13,619 nt of DNA. Origin: an uncultured Eubacteriales bacterium (GTDB lineage Bacteria; Bacillota; Clostridia; Lachnospirales; Lachnospiraceae). The translations under genes and the position numbers were made by a program. Each line of letters begins with the position of its first letter. Within the stretch, counting starts at the first letter, position 1. The notes beneath the pieces were generated by a model. The model worked only from the letters and a program-made list of their open reading frames with translations, was not told the origin of the DNA and searched no databases. The stretch is from NCBI GenBank assembly GCA_900321505.1, contig ONWK01000168.1:1-13619 (forward strand). Reading direction: 5' to 3'. This document shows positions 13,486 through 13,619 of the stretch, in pieces.

Positions 13486-13619
13486 ATGGAAGAGAAAGAT
13501 CAGATGACTCCGGAGAATTCGGATGAAGAAATGATGGATGATGAGCCGAAAACGGTAATACTGCCGGAGAATTCAGTTGAAGAAACGGAGACTGAGGATC
13601 CTGCGACGGTAAAGCTGCC
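13486..13619 (+). CDS. N-terminus of an acidic protein with TVxLP repeats (3' partial)
   Basis: An open frame starts at ATG 13486 and runs off the window after 44 complete codons. AGAGGAGA (13473-13480) is 5 nt upstream of 13486; an alternative ATG at 13481 directly abuts it and is less likely. The visible part is very acidic, with few hydrophobic residues, and repeats a unit: EPKTVILPEN and then DPATVKLP. It lies 28 nt after the TPM gene, so it is probably in the same operon. I do not recognise the protein. Disordered acidic N-termini with repeated TV-type threonines precede FHA or zinc-ribbon domains in some Firmicute proteins and can be kinase targets, but this is only a guess without the rest of the gene. 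Confidence 0.6.
   Translation, partial: MEEKDQMTPENSDEEMMDDEPKTVILPENSVEETETEDPATVKL

Overview
The window looks like chromosomal DNA from an anaerobic Firmicute, most likely a clostridial/Lachnospiraceae-type bacterium. The reasons are: a four-subunit ferredoxin-dependent 2-oxoacid oxidoreductase, strong AGGAGG-type ribosome binding sites, sigma-A-like promoters, an HD-GYP receptor with a two-component-type propeller, and a cluster like Bacillus YdjG/YdjH/YdjI. The genus cannot be fixed from the sequence. Every gene I can support lies on the + strand. I see no rRNA, tRNA, CRISPR array, insertion sequence or phage gene.

Region 1 (1-5311) is a signalling operon. A large receptor, cut by the left edge, joins an N-terminal His-rich tail, a membrane segment, about a dozen extracytoplasmic propeller repeats, a Y_Y_Y-type domain, a second membrane segment and a cytoplasmic HD-GYP phosphodiesterase. 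Its reading frame is open to base 3, so the first in-frame ATG (366) is internal and not the start. It overlaps by 17 nt a BMP-family (PnrA/Med-like) ligand-binding protein that is membrane-anchored rather than a lipoprotein, with no ABC transporter genes following it. Next comes a potassium-channel-like protein with a TIGFGD filter. I infer a ligand-sensing module that controls a cyclic dinucleotide and perhaps ion flux. A good hairpin terminator follows at 5422-5468.

Region 2 (5495-8694) is a promoter, a GC-rich leader of about 170 nt with a repeated 12-mer, and a tightly packed por operon in the order gamma, delta, alpha, beta. The enzyme would oxidise a 2-oxoacid, probably pyruvate, with CoA and reduce ferredoxin.

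Region 3 (8717-9921) is a single class I SAM-dependent methyltransferase of unknown substrate. It has its own candidate promoter, a leader in which alternating complementary segments can form mutually exclusive hairpins, and a strong terminator.

Region 4 (9969-13619) starts with a near-consensus promoter and carries an SPFH/YdjI-like protein with three zinc ribbons, a YdjG-like two-zinc-ribbon membrane protein and a YdjH-like TPM-domain protein. The last gene is cut by the right edge and begins with an acidic N-terminus holding TVxLP repeats. In Bacillus subtilis the related proteins work with PspA in envelope stress. No pspA is visible here.
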